A DNA stretch of 64,000 nt from Curtobacterium sp. BH-2-1-1 (GTDB lineage Bacteria > Actinomycetota > Actinomycetes > Actinomycetales > Microbacteriaceae). Below the pieces are notes generated by a model that was given only the letters and a program-made list of their open reading frames with translations, was not told the origin of the DNA and made no database searches. The position numbers and the translations under genes are program-made. Below are positions 52,059-60,233 of the stretch, one piece after another. Position 1 is the first letter of the stretch, and every line of letters begins with the position of its first letter. Location: NCBI RefSeq assembly GCF_001806325.1, contig NZ_CP017580.1:1054001-1118000 (forward strand), in the 5' to 3' direction.

Positions 52059-53201
52059 CTACGGCCGACCGACGACACCCACGGCGTTGTCCACAGGCGC
52101 TGCGTCCGCCCCGTCGGCCGAGCCGGCCGTCTCGTCGAGGCGGGCCGGGGCGCTCGCCCAGCCCGTGCCTCCTGGACCGAACCAGCGCCCGCCACCCGCC
52201 CAGACCGGTGTCGGACCACGGAACCGCGGTGCGGCCGCGCCCGCGAACCGGCGGTCGAGGCGGCGCCACCGGGCGAGCACCTCGACCATGCCCCAGTAGA
52301 GCAGCGAGGTACCGAGCGTGACGAGCCAGCCGCCGATGGTCCCGTTGGCGTCCTGCGACGAGAGGTCGATCCCCGACCACCCCGGCGCCTGCAGCACGAA
52401 GATCATGATGTTGTTGAAGGCGTGCTGCAGCACGGTCGCCTCGAGGCCGCCGGTCCGCAGCACGATGATCGCGGCGATGAGGCCGAACGACCCGACGTCG
52501 AGGATGCCCCAGACGTTGTAGCCGTTCGGGATGTGCAGCAGGGCGAACACGACGGTCGACACCGCGACGGCGAGGACCGTGCCCACGATGCGGACCGGGA
52601 TCCACGAGCCGATGGTCTGCATGAGGAAGCCGCGGAAGATGTACTCCTCCGCTGCGCCCTGGAACGGCACGAGCACGATGACGAGCACGAGCGTCGTGGT
52701 CAGCGTGCCGAGGGACACCGTCGATTGGCCGATCGCGGCGTGGTTCCAGGCGAAGCCACCGTCCGTCGTGATCATCCCGCCGTCCCAGAAGAGCCCGGTC
52801 TGCACGACGAACATGATCGCCGCGATGACGAGCGTCGGGATGAGACACCAGGCCGTCCAGCCCCAGCGCACCCGGAACCGCGTGGACGACAGGATCCCGG
52901 CGGGACCGACGCGCGCGATCTTCACCGCGAGCAGGATGCCCGGTAGCAGGACCACGAGGGACACGAGCGACAGCGACAGCACCACCGGGTCGGTGGGGTC
53001 GAGCGCCCCGCTCGCGAGGTCGTTCTGCAGGTCGATGACCCCCTGCGGCCCCTGGTTCGCGCCGATCGGCACGAAGTACGCGACGGCGATGATCACCTGC
53101 GAGACGAAGTACCAGCCGGCGAGGAACGCCAGCGCCACGAGCGGGCGCCACCACCTCCAGCGTGCGTCGACACGGGGCAGGCGGTGGTAGGGAACGCTCA
53201 C
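52059..53201 (-). CDS. CPBP family intramembrane glutamic endopeptidase
   Basis: A 380-residue membrane protein with about eight helices. Active-site motifs are the EEYIFRGF (E-E-x3-R), the FALLHIP His and HAFNN, all as in the CAAX/CPBP Abi family. The soluble C-terminus is Gly/Trp/Pro-rich (about 325-380). Family members cleave within membranes or act in peptide self-immunity; the target is unknown. It ends 10 bases before recQ and is probably cotranscribed with it. Confidence 0.88.
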   Translation of the reverse strand: MSVPYHRLPRVDARWRWWRPLVALAFLAGWYFVSQVIIAVAYFVPIGANQGPQGVIDLQNDLASGALDPTDPVVLSLSLVSLVVLLPGILLAVKIARVGPAGILSSTRFRVRWGWTAWCLIPTLVIAAIMFVVQTGLFWDGGMITTDGGFAWNHAAIGQSTVSLGTLTTTLVLVIVLVPFQGAAEEYIFRGFLMQTIGSWIPVRIVGTVLAVAVSTVVFALLHIPNGYNVWGILDVGSFGLIAAIIVLRTGGLEATVLQHAFNNIMIFVLQAPGWSGIDLSSQDANGTIGGWLVTLGTSLLYWGMVEVLARWRRLDRRFAGAAAPRFRGPTPVWAGGGRWFGPGGTGWASAPARLDETAGSADGADAAPVDNAVGVVGRP

Positions 53202-53228
53202 GCCACGCAGGCTACCGGGCCGGGCAGG

Positions 53229-54182
53229 ATGGGAGCCGTGCTCACCGTCGTCCTCGGCCTGTCCGGCGCGCTCGTCTACGGGTTCGCCGACTTCCTCGGC
53301 GGCCTCGCGTCACGTCGAGTCCGTGCGGTGACGGTCGCCGCCGTCGCCGCGGCGGTCGGGATCGTGCCCCTGCTGGTCGGGCTCGTCGTGGTCGGTGGCG
53401 CGTTCGGTGCGGAGTCCGTCCTGTGGGGCGCGGTCGCGGGGGTGTCCGGAGGCGTCGGCGTCCTCCTCCTCTACCGCGCGCTGGCGATCGGCCCGATGAG
53501 CGTGCTCTCACCGCTGACCGCCGTCTTCGCCGCCGTCGTGCCCGTCCTGGTGGCGGTGTTGCGCGGGACGGCGTTGTCGGGCCTCGCAGTGGTCGCGCTG
53601 GTGGTGGCGGTCCTCGCGGTGGTCCTGGTGGCGTCGGTGCGGGACACGTCGGGTGCGCGGGTGACCGCGGTGGGGCTCGTGACGGCGGCGGTCGCGGGGT
53701 GCGGCTTCGGCGGGATCGTGCTCGCGTACGACATGACGCCGTCGGACGCGGGGGTGGCGCCGTTGGTCGTGTCGCGGGTGCTGCAGGCGGTGCTGCTCGG
53801 GACGGCGGCGGTCGTGGTGACGCGGCGGGCCGCGGTCGCGGGGCAGGGCCCTGGAGGCGCGGCAGACCCCGCGAGGTCGGCCGACGCTCCGGGGTCTGCC
53901 GCGCCTCCCGGCATCCGTGGTGGCGGACGCTGGCCGGCTCGCCTGGTGTGGACGGTGGTCGCCTGCGGCGTCCTCGACGCCGCGGCGAACGTCTTCATCC
54001 AGGCGGGGCTGCACTCGAGTGAGGACCCGGCGACCCTGCCCGTGGTGAGCGTGCTCAACGCGCTGTACCCGATCGGGACGGTCGTGCTCGCCGGGATCGT
54101 GCTCCGGGAGCGGCTGACGCCCGTGCAGTGGGCCGGGATCGTGCTGGCGTTCGGTGCCGCGGTGGGGCTGGCGCTCGCGTAG
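53229..54182 (+). CDS. EamA/DMT family transporter with in-frame palindromic insertion
   Basis: A 317-residue drug/metabolite transporter with about ten helices in two EamA repeats (LLLYRALAIGPMSVLSPLTAV and VSVLNALYPIGTVVLAGIVL; key parts YRALAIGP and ALYPIGT). Between the repeats is a Gly/Pro/Ala-rich loop (about residues 206-240) encoded by an 18-bp-arm palindrome of the GAGGCGCGG family. The substrate is unknown; exporters of amino acids or metabolites are common. The ATG at 53229 opens the first helix. Very GC-rich throughout. Confidence 0.85.
   Translation: MGAVLTVVLGLSGALVYGFADFLGGLASRRVRAVTVAAVAAAVGIVPLLVGLVVVGGAFGAESVLWGAVAGVSGGVGVLLLYRALAIGPMSVLSPLTAVFAAVVPVLVAVLRGTALSGLAVVALVVAVLAVVLVASVRDTSGARVTAVGLVTAAVAGCGFGGIVLAYDMTPSDAGVAPLVVSRVLQAVLLGTAAVVVTRRAAVAGQGPGGAADPARSADAPGSAAPPGIRGGGRWPARLVWTVVACGVLDAAANVFIQAGLHSSEDPATLPVVSVLNALYPIGTVVLAGIVLRERLTPVQWAGIVLAFGAAVGLALA
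53853..53908. repeat. Palindromic repeat, GAGGCGCGG family, copy 5 (inside a gene)
   Basis: Perfect 18-base arms (53853-53870 and 53891-53908) with a 20-base loop, fully inside the EamA gene. The same core arms occur in the intergenic copies. The reading frame stays open and adds a flexible loop to the protein. Confidence 0.75.
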
Positions 54183-54205
54183 GTCGGGCGCAGCGCCGCA
54201 CTGGG

Positions 54206-54273
54206 CGAGTCTCGCCTGGGCGGACAGTTTCGTGCTCGCAGGGCCGCGAAAGTGTCCGCGGAGCCGAGACTCG
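54206..54273. repeat. Nested palindrome between convergent genes
   Basis: Outer arms CGAGTCTCG/CGAGACTCG (54206-54214, 54265-54273) enclose inner 13-base arms (54220-54232, 54247-54259) with one mismatch. It lies between the convergent EamA and GNAT genes, so it may be a bidirectional terminator or a further REP-like unit. Confidence 0.6.
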
Positions 54274-54291
54274 GGGCGGCCGGAGCGGGCG

Positions 54292-54729
54292 TCAGGCGTC
54301 GGGGATGAGCCGCTTGCCGAGCGAGACCGTGCGGTCGTCGGTGTAGCCGAGTGCCTCGTAGAAGCCGATGACCTGCTCGTTGCCGGCCCGGACCTGCAGG
54401 TTGAGCTTCGGGCAGCCGAGGTCCGTCAGCAGTCGCTCGAACTCCGCCATGAACGCGCGCCCGAGCCCCGAGCCCTGCAGGTCCGGCCGCACCGCCAGGT
54501 AGTTCACCCAGCCGCGGTGCCCGTCGAACCCGGCCATGCCCGCTCCGACGACCGGGTGGGCGGGATCCTCGGTGTCCTCGGCGACCAGGAACAGCTCGGG
54601 CTGCACGGTCAGCTTGCGGGCGATGTCGCGGCGGGGGTCGTTCCACGGGCGGACGAGACCGCAGGCCTGCCACAGGGCGACGACGGCTTCGGTGTCGGCC
54701 GGGTCGAACCGGCGGAGGACGTGCTGCAT
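54292..54729 (-). CDS. GNAT family acetyltransferase (YpeA-like)
   Basis: A 145-residue GNAT enzyme. RRFDPADTEAVVALWQACGL is the YpeA-type N-terminus. The acetyl-CoA loop is VRPDLQGSGLGRAFM (R/Q-x-x-G-x-G), followed by LNLQVRAGNEQVIGFYEALGY. The ATG at 54729 is preferred over a GTG three bases upstream. The gene faces the sortase unit. The substrate (protein or metabolite amine) is not evident. Confidence 0.9.
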   Translation of the reverse strand: MQHVLRRFDPADTEAVVALWQACGLVRPWNDPRRDIARKLTVQPELFLVAEDTEDPAHPVVGAGMAGFDGHRGWVNYLAVRPDLQGSGLGRAFMAEFERLLTDLGCPKLNLQVRAGNEQVIGFYEALGYTDDRTVSLGKRLIPDA

Positions 54730-54734
54730 CACTT

Positions 54735-54747
54735 CACCGTAACGGTG
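54735..54747. promoter_or_regulatory. Short perfect palindrome in the GNAT/sortase divergent region
   Basis: CACCGT-A-ACGGTG, six-base arms around one base, lies six bases upstream of the GNAT start. A TGATAG element (54785-54790) further right could be a -10 for the sortase gene. Operator role is only a possibility. Confidence 0.35.
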
Positions 54748-54825
54748 CTGTGGACAACCTCGTCACGGGGTCGTCGTCGTGATCTGATAGACCTGTCCGA
54801 CCACCCCATCCGGATCAGGAGCCCC

Positions 54826-55629
54826 GTGACCGCACACGAGACACTCCCGTCGCGCCGAGACCGCCGCGACGGTGCGGCCGGTGCTGCACGACGGGCACCG
54901 CGTCGCCGCCAGACCGTGGGTGGCGCCATCGTCTCGCTCATCGCCGAGCTGCTCATCATCGCGGGCGCCGGCACCGGGCTGTACGTGGTGTGGACGGCGT
55001 GGTGGACGGACGTCGTCGCGGTCAACGAGCAGACGAAGCTCGTCGACGGCCTCGGGCAGAAGGACGTTTCGGGGACCGGCACCGAGCACCGCGGGCCCGC
55101 TCCCGTGCTCGCCGAGCCGCCGAACGTCACCGATGTCTTCGGCACGATGCAGATCCCCCGGTTCGGCAAGGACTACGAGCGCCCGATCGGCGAGGGCACC
55201 GACCGCGAGAAGGTCCTCAACACGATCGGCCTCGGCCACTACCAGGACACCGCGATGCCGGGCGCCGAGGGCAACTTCGCGGTCGCCGGGCACCGGGTGA
55301 CCTACGGCAAGCCGCTCAACCAGATCGCCGAGCTCAAGACCGGCGACGACGTCGTGGTGCGGGTGACCGACGCGAAGACGAAGTTCGACGTCTGGTACGT
55401 CTACAAGGTCACCGACTCGCAGATCGTCACGCCCGACCACGTCGAGACCATCGCCCCGGTGCCGAACAAGCCCGGGGTCGAGCCGACGGCCGACGACCGC
55501 TGGCTGACCCTGACCGCGTGCCACCCAATGTGGTCGGCGAAGGAGCGGTACGTCACGCACGCCAAGCTCGACTACTGGATGCCTGCGTCGGAGGGCACCC
55601 CGAAGGAACTCTCGGAGACGTCGAAGTGA
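54826..55629 (+). CDS. Class E sortase
   Basis: A 267-residue sortase. Basic cytoplasmic residues precede one membrane helix (about 33-58). The external sortase fold has MQIPRFGKDYERPI, the catalytic His in FAVAGHRVTYG, the Cys in TLTACHPMW and the Arg in AKERYVTHA, in the class E arrangement. Class E sortases attach LAXTG-type proteins to the wall of high-GC bacteria. The GTG at 54826 has AGGAG four bases upstream. The stop overlaps a small membrane gene. Confidence 0.93.
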   Translation: MTAHETLPSRRDRRDGAAGAARRAPRRRQTVGGAIVSLIAELLIIAGAGTGLYVVWTAWWTDVVAVNEQTKLVDGLGQKDVSGTGTEHRGPAPVLAEPPNVTDVFGTMQIPRFGKDYERPIGEGTDREKVLNTIGLGHYQDTAMPGAEGNFAVAGHRVTYGKPLNQIAELKTGDDVVVRVTDAKTKFDVWYVYKVTDSQIVTPDHVETIAPVPNKPGVEPTADDRWLTLTACHPMWSAKERYVTHAKLDYWMPASEGTPKELSETSK

Positions 55630-55802
55630 TCTTCCCGTTCGTCTGGCGCATCCTGCCCGGCCCCGCGGCGCTCAAGGTGATCGAGTTGCTCGTGCTCCTC
55701 GCGGCGATCGTGTGGGTCCTGTTCACGTTCGTGTTCCCGTGGGTCGCTGCGGACATCCTGCCGCCGCCGGACGGCACGGTGGACGTGTCGCCGTCGCCCT
55801 GA
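55626..55802 (+). CDS. Small membrane protein coupled to the sortase
   Basis: A 58-residue protein starting at a GTG that overlaps the sortase stop in a GTGA. One long hydrophobic helix (about residues 16-42, with VIELLVLLAAIVWVLFTFV as its core) is followed by a short Pro/Asp-rich outer tail. Small single-helix proteins often follow class E sortases in actinobacteria; their function is unknown. The coupling supports a shared role. Confidence 0.75.
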   Translation: MIFPFVWRILPGPAALKVIELLVLLAAIVWVLFTFVFPWVAADILPPPDGTVDVSPSP

Positions 55803-55836
55803 CGCGCGGGGTTGCGCAGCGTCCTGGATCCGCACC

Positions 55837-55897
55837 GTGCGAGGTTTCGCTGACGGTGGGACGACCGGGGCCTCGCACTGAGCGCGGGACCTCGCAC
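55837..55897. repeat. GTGCGAGGT-family repeat, copy 2
   Basis: GTGCGAGGT (55837-55845) and ACCTCGCAC (55889-55897) match the outer arms of the element at 19963-20023. A third, inner CCTCGCAC lies at 55870-55878. Located between convergent genes. Confidence 0.55.
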
Positions 55898-55920
55898 GTT
55901 GGCGGGGCGGGTGCGTGCGC

Positions 55921-56027
<107 letters not shown>

Positions 56028-59009
56028 TCAGACCGTGGTCGTCACCCGGGATCCGCCGTCGGACGTGCGCCGCACGGCGATGCGCTCCGGGATCCGCTGC
56101 TTGAGCTCCTCGACGTGACTGACGATCCCGACCTGGCGGCCGCCCGCGGTCAGACGAGACAACTGCCCGATCACGTCGTCGAGCGTCTCGGGGTCGAGCG
56201 TGCCGAACCCCTCGTCGACGAACAGCGTGCCGAGGGAGACCCCGCCCGCCTCGGCCTGGACGACGTCGGCGAGACCGAGCGCGAGGCACAGCGACACCGT
56301 GAAGGTCTCGCCGCCGGACAGGCTGCGGGGATCGCGCACGGTGTCGGTCGTCTGGTCGTGCACGGCGAGCGCGAGGCCCGTGCGCCGTGCACGTGAGCCG
56401 GACTCCCGCTCGTCGGAGGTCTCCAGCGTGAACCGGCCCGCGAGCATCGCCCGCAACCGGTCGTTGGCCGCGGCGACGACGTCCTCGAAGCGGCGCATGA
56501 GCACGTAGGTGCCGAGGGTGATCCCGGTGGGGTTGGCTGCTGCGACCCCGGCGGCGACGTCGGCGAGTCGCACCACGGCACGGCTGCGGGCGGACGTGTC
56601 GTCGCGGGCGCGGACCGCGGCGTCCAGCTCGGCTGCGCACCGTTCCGACGCGACGGCCTGGTCGACCGCCGACGTGGCCGCGCGGACGGCTGCCTCGGCC
56701 GCGGCTGCGGCTGCGATAGCGTCCCGTGCTGCGCGGGCTCCGGCGAGGTCGAGTGCTGCCGGGTCGTCGTCGGCCGCAGCGACGACCGCCGGTTCGGCGA
56801 GTCCCGCATCGACGACCGCGCGAGCCTGGTCGGCAGAGGCGACCTCGGCCCGGAGTGCTTCGGCGTCCGCTCGGTCGAGGACCCCGGCGCGGGCGGAGGC
56901 GACGTCGTCGAACCCCTGCTCGGCGAGGACCCGCTCCACCTCGGCCGCACGTTCGCGGACGTCTGCTGCTGCCGAGTCCGCGCGGCTGTCGGCCTGGAGC
57001 ACCGCCTCGAGTCGACCGACGAGCGCGTCGAGCGACTCGACCCCCTGGCGCAGGGTCTCCGGCGCATCGTCGAGGTGTTCGGCCACGCGTTCGATCGCGG
57101 CCGACACCGCCGACTCGTCCTGCTCGAGGCGCTCGGCATCTGCTGCGGCTGCTCCGGCGAGGACGGCGCGTTCGGCGTCGACCTCGTTCCGCTGCCGTTC
57201 GAGGGTGCGCGTTCCCTCGTCGTGTGCGGCCCGCTGTTGTTCGAGGTCGCGCACGCGGACGGCCGCGTCGTGCGCCGCCGTGACGGCTGCGTCGGCCGCC
57301 GCCGCGAGGGCGTCGACGGTGTCGTCGTCGACGTCACCGAGGACCTGCACGAGCCGAGCGAGCTCAGCCCGTTCGAGTGCGAGGGCCGTCGCGGCGTCGC
57401 CGAGGGCTCGCTCGGCACGCCGGGCACGTTCGGCCGCGGCCTCGATCGCCTCGGTCGTGGGGTGGTCGTCCTGCGGTGTCGCGACGACCGGGTGCTCCGT
57501 CGCCCCGCACACCGGGCACGGGTCGCCCGGCAGGAGTGCGGCGCCGAGCTCTCCGGCGAGTCCGGCGATGCGGCGCTCCCGCAACTGCTGCTCGACCCGG
57601 ACGAGCTCGTGGGCGGTGGCGCGGGCGGCGACGACGGTCTGCTCGGCACCCTGCACGCCCCGTTCGGACGCAGCCCGGGCGACGAGGTCGGCCCGGAGCG
57701 CACGCACACGCTCGACCTCGAGCCGGGCGGCCTCGGACCCGGCGGCCAGCGCGGCGGCGGCCCGGGCGTCCTCGACGATGCGGGCGCGTTCGGCGGGGCG
57801 GGCATCGAGCGCGGTGTCGAGCTCGGCGAGGCGTTCGGTGAGCAGGGTTCCGCGAGCGACGGCATCGGTGATCGCCTGACGCCTGCCGGGGAGCGCCCGT
57901 TCGAGGTCGATGCGGTGCCGGACCGCGGCGAGGCACTCGGTCACGGCGGTCCGCTGGTGGGCGAGGGCGTCTCGGTCGGTCGTCACGCCGTGCTGTGCGC
58001 GGAGGGCGTCCGCGGCCGCGGCCGCGTGGTCGGAGCGGGCGCGTGCGGCGTCGAGCCCGTCGGCGACGACCGCGACGCGGGCAGCACGTTCGCTCGACGC
58101 CAGGCGCACGCGGGCCGCGGCGACCCCGTCGGCACCCGCGTCGAGTTCCGCACGACGTGCGACGAGGACGGCGCGGCGGTCCAGTGCGGCTGCACGAGCA
58201 GTGACCGACTGCTCGTGCGCCGCCGCAGCAGCGGCCGCGTGCGACGCGGTGGCGCGAGCGGACTCGGCAGCGTCGGCGGTCGCTCGGAGTGCCGCGACGG
58301 TCGCGGGGACGTCGGACTCGTCCGGCTCGTCGACACCCGCGGCCTGGGCGAACCGGTTCAGGGCGTCGCGGACCCGGGCGTCGGCGCCCTCGACCTCGGC
58401 CAGGACGGCGCGACGGCGGACAGCGAGTTCGTCGGCCGTCCGGTCGTAGACCTGCGTGCCGAACAACGACTGCAGCAGCTTGCGGCGGTCTTCGCCGGGA
58501 GACCGCAGGAACCGGGCGAACTCGCCCTGGGGCAGGACGACGGTCTGCAGGAACTGCGCCTTGTCGAGGCCGATGATCCGGGCGATCTCGACCGCGACTT
58601 CTGGGATGCGCGAGGACATCGGCTCACCGGCCACGTCGGCCGGCCCGGCGAGGCGGAACAACTGCGCGGAGGCCTGCTGCTTCACGGTGCCGGTCCCCCG
58701 CTGCTTCGGGCGCTGGTACTGCGGCGTGCGTCGGACGCGGTACACACCGGCACCGGTCTCGAACACGAGCTCGACGAAGGGCTCGACCGCGGGGTCGGCG
58801 TGCTGGCTGTGCAACCGGTCGTCGCTCGCGTCGGCACCGGCCAGTCCGCCGTAGAGGGCGAACACCACGGCGTCGATGATCGTCGACTTGCCGGAACCCG
58901 TCGGCCCTTCGAGCAGGAACACCCCGGAGGCGGCGAGCGCGGCGAAGTCGATCGACACGAGTTCCGGGTAGGGGCCGATCGCGCGGAGTTCGAGCCGGTG
59001 CAGGTACAT
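56028..59009 (-). CDS. sbcC: Exonuclease subunit SbcC (Rad50-like SMC ATPase)
   Basis: A 993-residue SMC-like ATPase that with SbcD cleaves hairpins and DNA ends. The N-terminal Walker A is EGPTGSGKST (about residue 34) with QFLQTVVLPQGEFARFLR after it. Two very Ala/Arg-rich coiled-coil arms flank a zinc hook CPVCG near residue 498. The C-terminal half has signature LSGGETFTVSLCLALGL and Walker B LFVDEGFGTLD. The start overlaps the sbcD stop in an ATGA. The gene ends inside a tandem-repeat tract. Confidence 0.95.
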   Translation of the reverse strand: MYLHRLELRAIGPYPELVSIDFAALAASGVFLLEGPTGSGKSTIIDAVVFALYGGLAGADASDDRLHSQHADPAVEPFVELVFETGAGVYRVRRTPQYQRPKQRGTGTVKQQASAQLFRLAGPADVAGEPMSSRIPEVAVEIARIIGLDKAQFLQTVVLPQGEFARFLRSPGEDRRKLLQSLFGTQVYDRTADELAVRRRAVLAEVEGADARVRDALNRFAQAAGVDEPDESDVPATVAALRATADAAESARATASHAAAAAAAHEQSVTARAAALDRRAVLVARRAELDAGADGVAAARVRLASSERAARVAVVADGLDAARARSDHAAAAADALRAQHGVTTDRDALAHQRTAVTECLAAVRHRIDLERALPGRRQAITDAVARGTLLTERLAELDTALDARPAERARIVEDARAAAALAAGSEAARLEVERVRALRADLVARAASERGVQGAEQTVVAARATAHELVRVEQQLRERRIAGLAGELGAALLPGDPCPVCGATEHPVVATPQDDHPTTEAIEAAAERARRAERALGDAATALALERAELARLVQVLGDVDDDTVDALAAAADAAVTAAHDAAVRVRDLEQQRAAHDEGTRTLERQRNEVDAERAVLAGAAAADAERLEQDESAVSAAIERVAEHLDDAPETLRQGVESLDALVGRLEAVLQADSRADSAAADVRERAAEVERVLAEQGFDDVASARAGVLDRADAEALRAEVASADQARAVVDAGLAEPAVVAAADDDPAALDLAGARAARDAIAAAAAAEAAVRAATSAVDQAVASERCAAELDAAVRARDDTSARSRAVVRLADVAAGVAAANPTGITLGTYVLMRRFEDVVAAANDRLRAMLAGRFTLETSDERESGSRARRTGLALAVHDQTTDTVRDPRSLSGGETFTVSLCLALGLADVVQAEAGGVSLGTLFVDEGFGTLDPETLDDVIGQLSRLTAGGRQVGIVSHVEELKQRIPERIAVRRTSDGGSRVTTTV

Positions 59010-60172
59010 CAGCGGTCCCCCTCGCGCTGGAGGGCCAGGGCAGCCGCTTCGTACGCCTCGGTCAGGATCGCGCGGTCGTCGTCGTCCGGCACTGTGCCGG
59101 TGGCGAACGACACGAAGTCGGCTGCCACCTCGACCGGGTCGGACGTCGCCGTGACCGCACGGGCGGCGGCACGCTCGGCGCGGTCGGCCGGCTCGTGCGT
59201 GATGGCGAGGGCGTGGGGGAAGTGGTCCTTCACCCGGGCGTACATCCGTTCCGGGTGGACGGTGTCCGTCACGGCGACGCGGACCCAGGCGTCCGCCGCC
59301 GACCGGTGCGCCCCGGACTCGATCCCGTCGATCGTGGCCCGGACGTCGACGAGCCGCCGCGGCACGGGCGCCGGCACGAGCTCGGCCGTCACCTGCCCGG
59401 AGTCGTCGAGGTCGACGACCGTGACGGACTTCTGCTGGTGCCGCTCGCCGAACGAGAACGCGAGCGGCGAGCCCGCGTACCGCACGCGGTCGCCGTCCCC
59501 CACGCGCTGCGGCCCGTGCAGGTGCCCGAGCGCGACGTAGTCGATGCCGTCGAACACGGCACGCGCCACCCGGTCGACCCCGCCGACGCGGATGTCCTGC
59601 TCACTGTCGCTCGGTTCGGTCCCGCCGACGAACGCGTGGGCCACGACGACGCTGCGCGTACCGGGCCGCTGGGCGAGATCGGCGCGGACGCGGTCCATCG
59701 CCGCACCGACGACGGCCTGGTGCGAGCGGGCGAGCGGCTCGTCGGGCACCGCCGCGAGGGCGTACCGGGTGAGGTCGGGGTGCAGGTACGGGATGCCGTA
59801 CACCGCGACGGGCCCGTCGGCGTCGTCGACGAGGACCGGGGTGGCGATGCCTGCGGGTTCGGCGAGGATCCGCACCCGCGGGTCCATCACGCCGGCACCG
59901 AAGCCGAGTCGTGCGGCGGAGTCGTGGTTGCCCGGGGTGATGACGACCGTGGCCGTCTCGGCCAGCCGTTCGAGCACCCGGGACAGCATCCGGACGGCGT
60001 CGACCGGCGGGATGGCACGGTCGTAGACGTCCCCGGCGACGACGACGAGGTCGACCGCACGCGCCCGTGCCTGGTCGACGAGCCAGTCGAGGAAGGCCGC
60101 CTGGTGCTCGAGCAGGTCGGCACCCAGCAGTGTGCGGCCGAGGTGCCAGTCGCCGGTGTGCAGGATGCGCAT
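59009..60172 (-). CDS. sbcD: Exonuclease subunit SbcD (Mre11-like nuclease)
   Basis: A 387-residue Mre11-type phosphoesterase. Metal motifs are HTGDWHLGRT, VVAGDVYDRA, TPGNHDS, VVAHAFVGG and ALGHLHGPQ, in the canonical order. A capping domain of about 120 residues follows. It supplies the Mn-dependent nuclease of the SbcCD complex. The stop overlaps the sbcC start, so the subunits are made together. Confidence 0.96.
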   Translation of the reverse strand: MRILHTGDWHLGRTLLGADLLEHQAAFLDWLVDQARARAVDLVVVAGDVYDRAIPPVDAVRMLSRVLERLAETATVVITPGNHDSAARLGFGAGVMDPRVRILAEPAGIATPVLVDDADGPVAVYGIPYLHPDLTRYALAAVPDEPLARSHQAVVGAAMDRVRADLAQRPGTRSVVVAHAFVGGTEPSDSEQDIRVGGVDRVARAVFDGIDYVALGHLHGPQRVGDGDRVRYAGSPLAFSFGERHQQKSVTVVDLDDSGQVTAELVPAPVPRRLVDVRATIDGIESGAHRSAADAWVRVAVTDTVHPERMYARVKDHFPHALAITHEPADRAERAAARAVTATSDPVEVAADFVSFATGTVPDDDDRAILTEAYEAAALALQREGDR

Positions 60173-60233
60173 GCGGTCACGGTAGCGCCGGCCGGGGACA
60201 TCGCCGGGTGCCCCGCGGCGACCTGTGGAGAAC

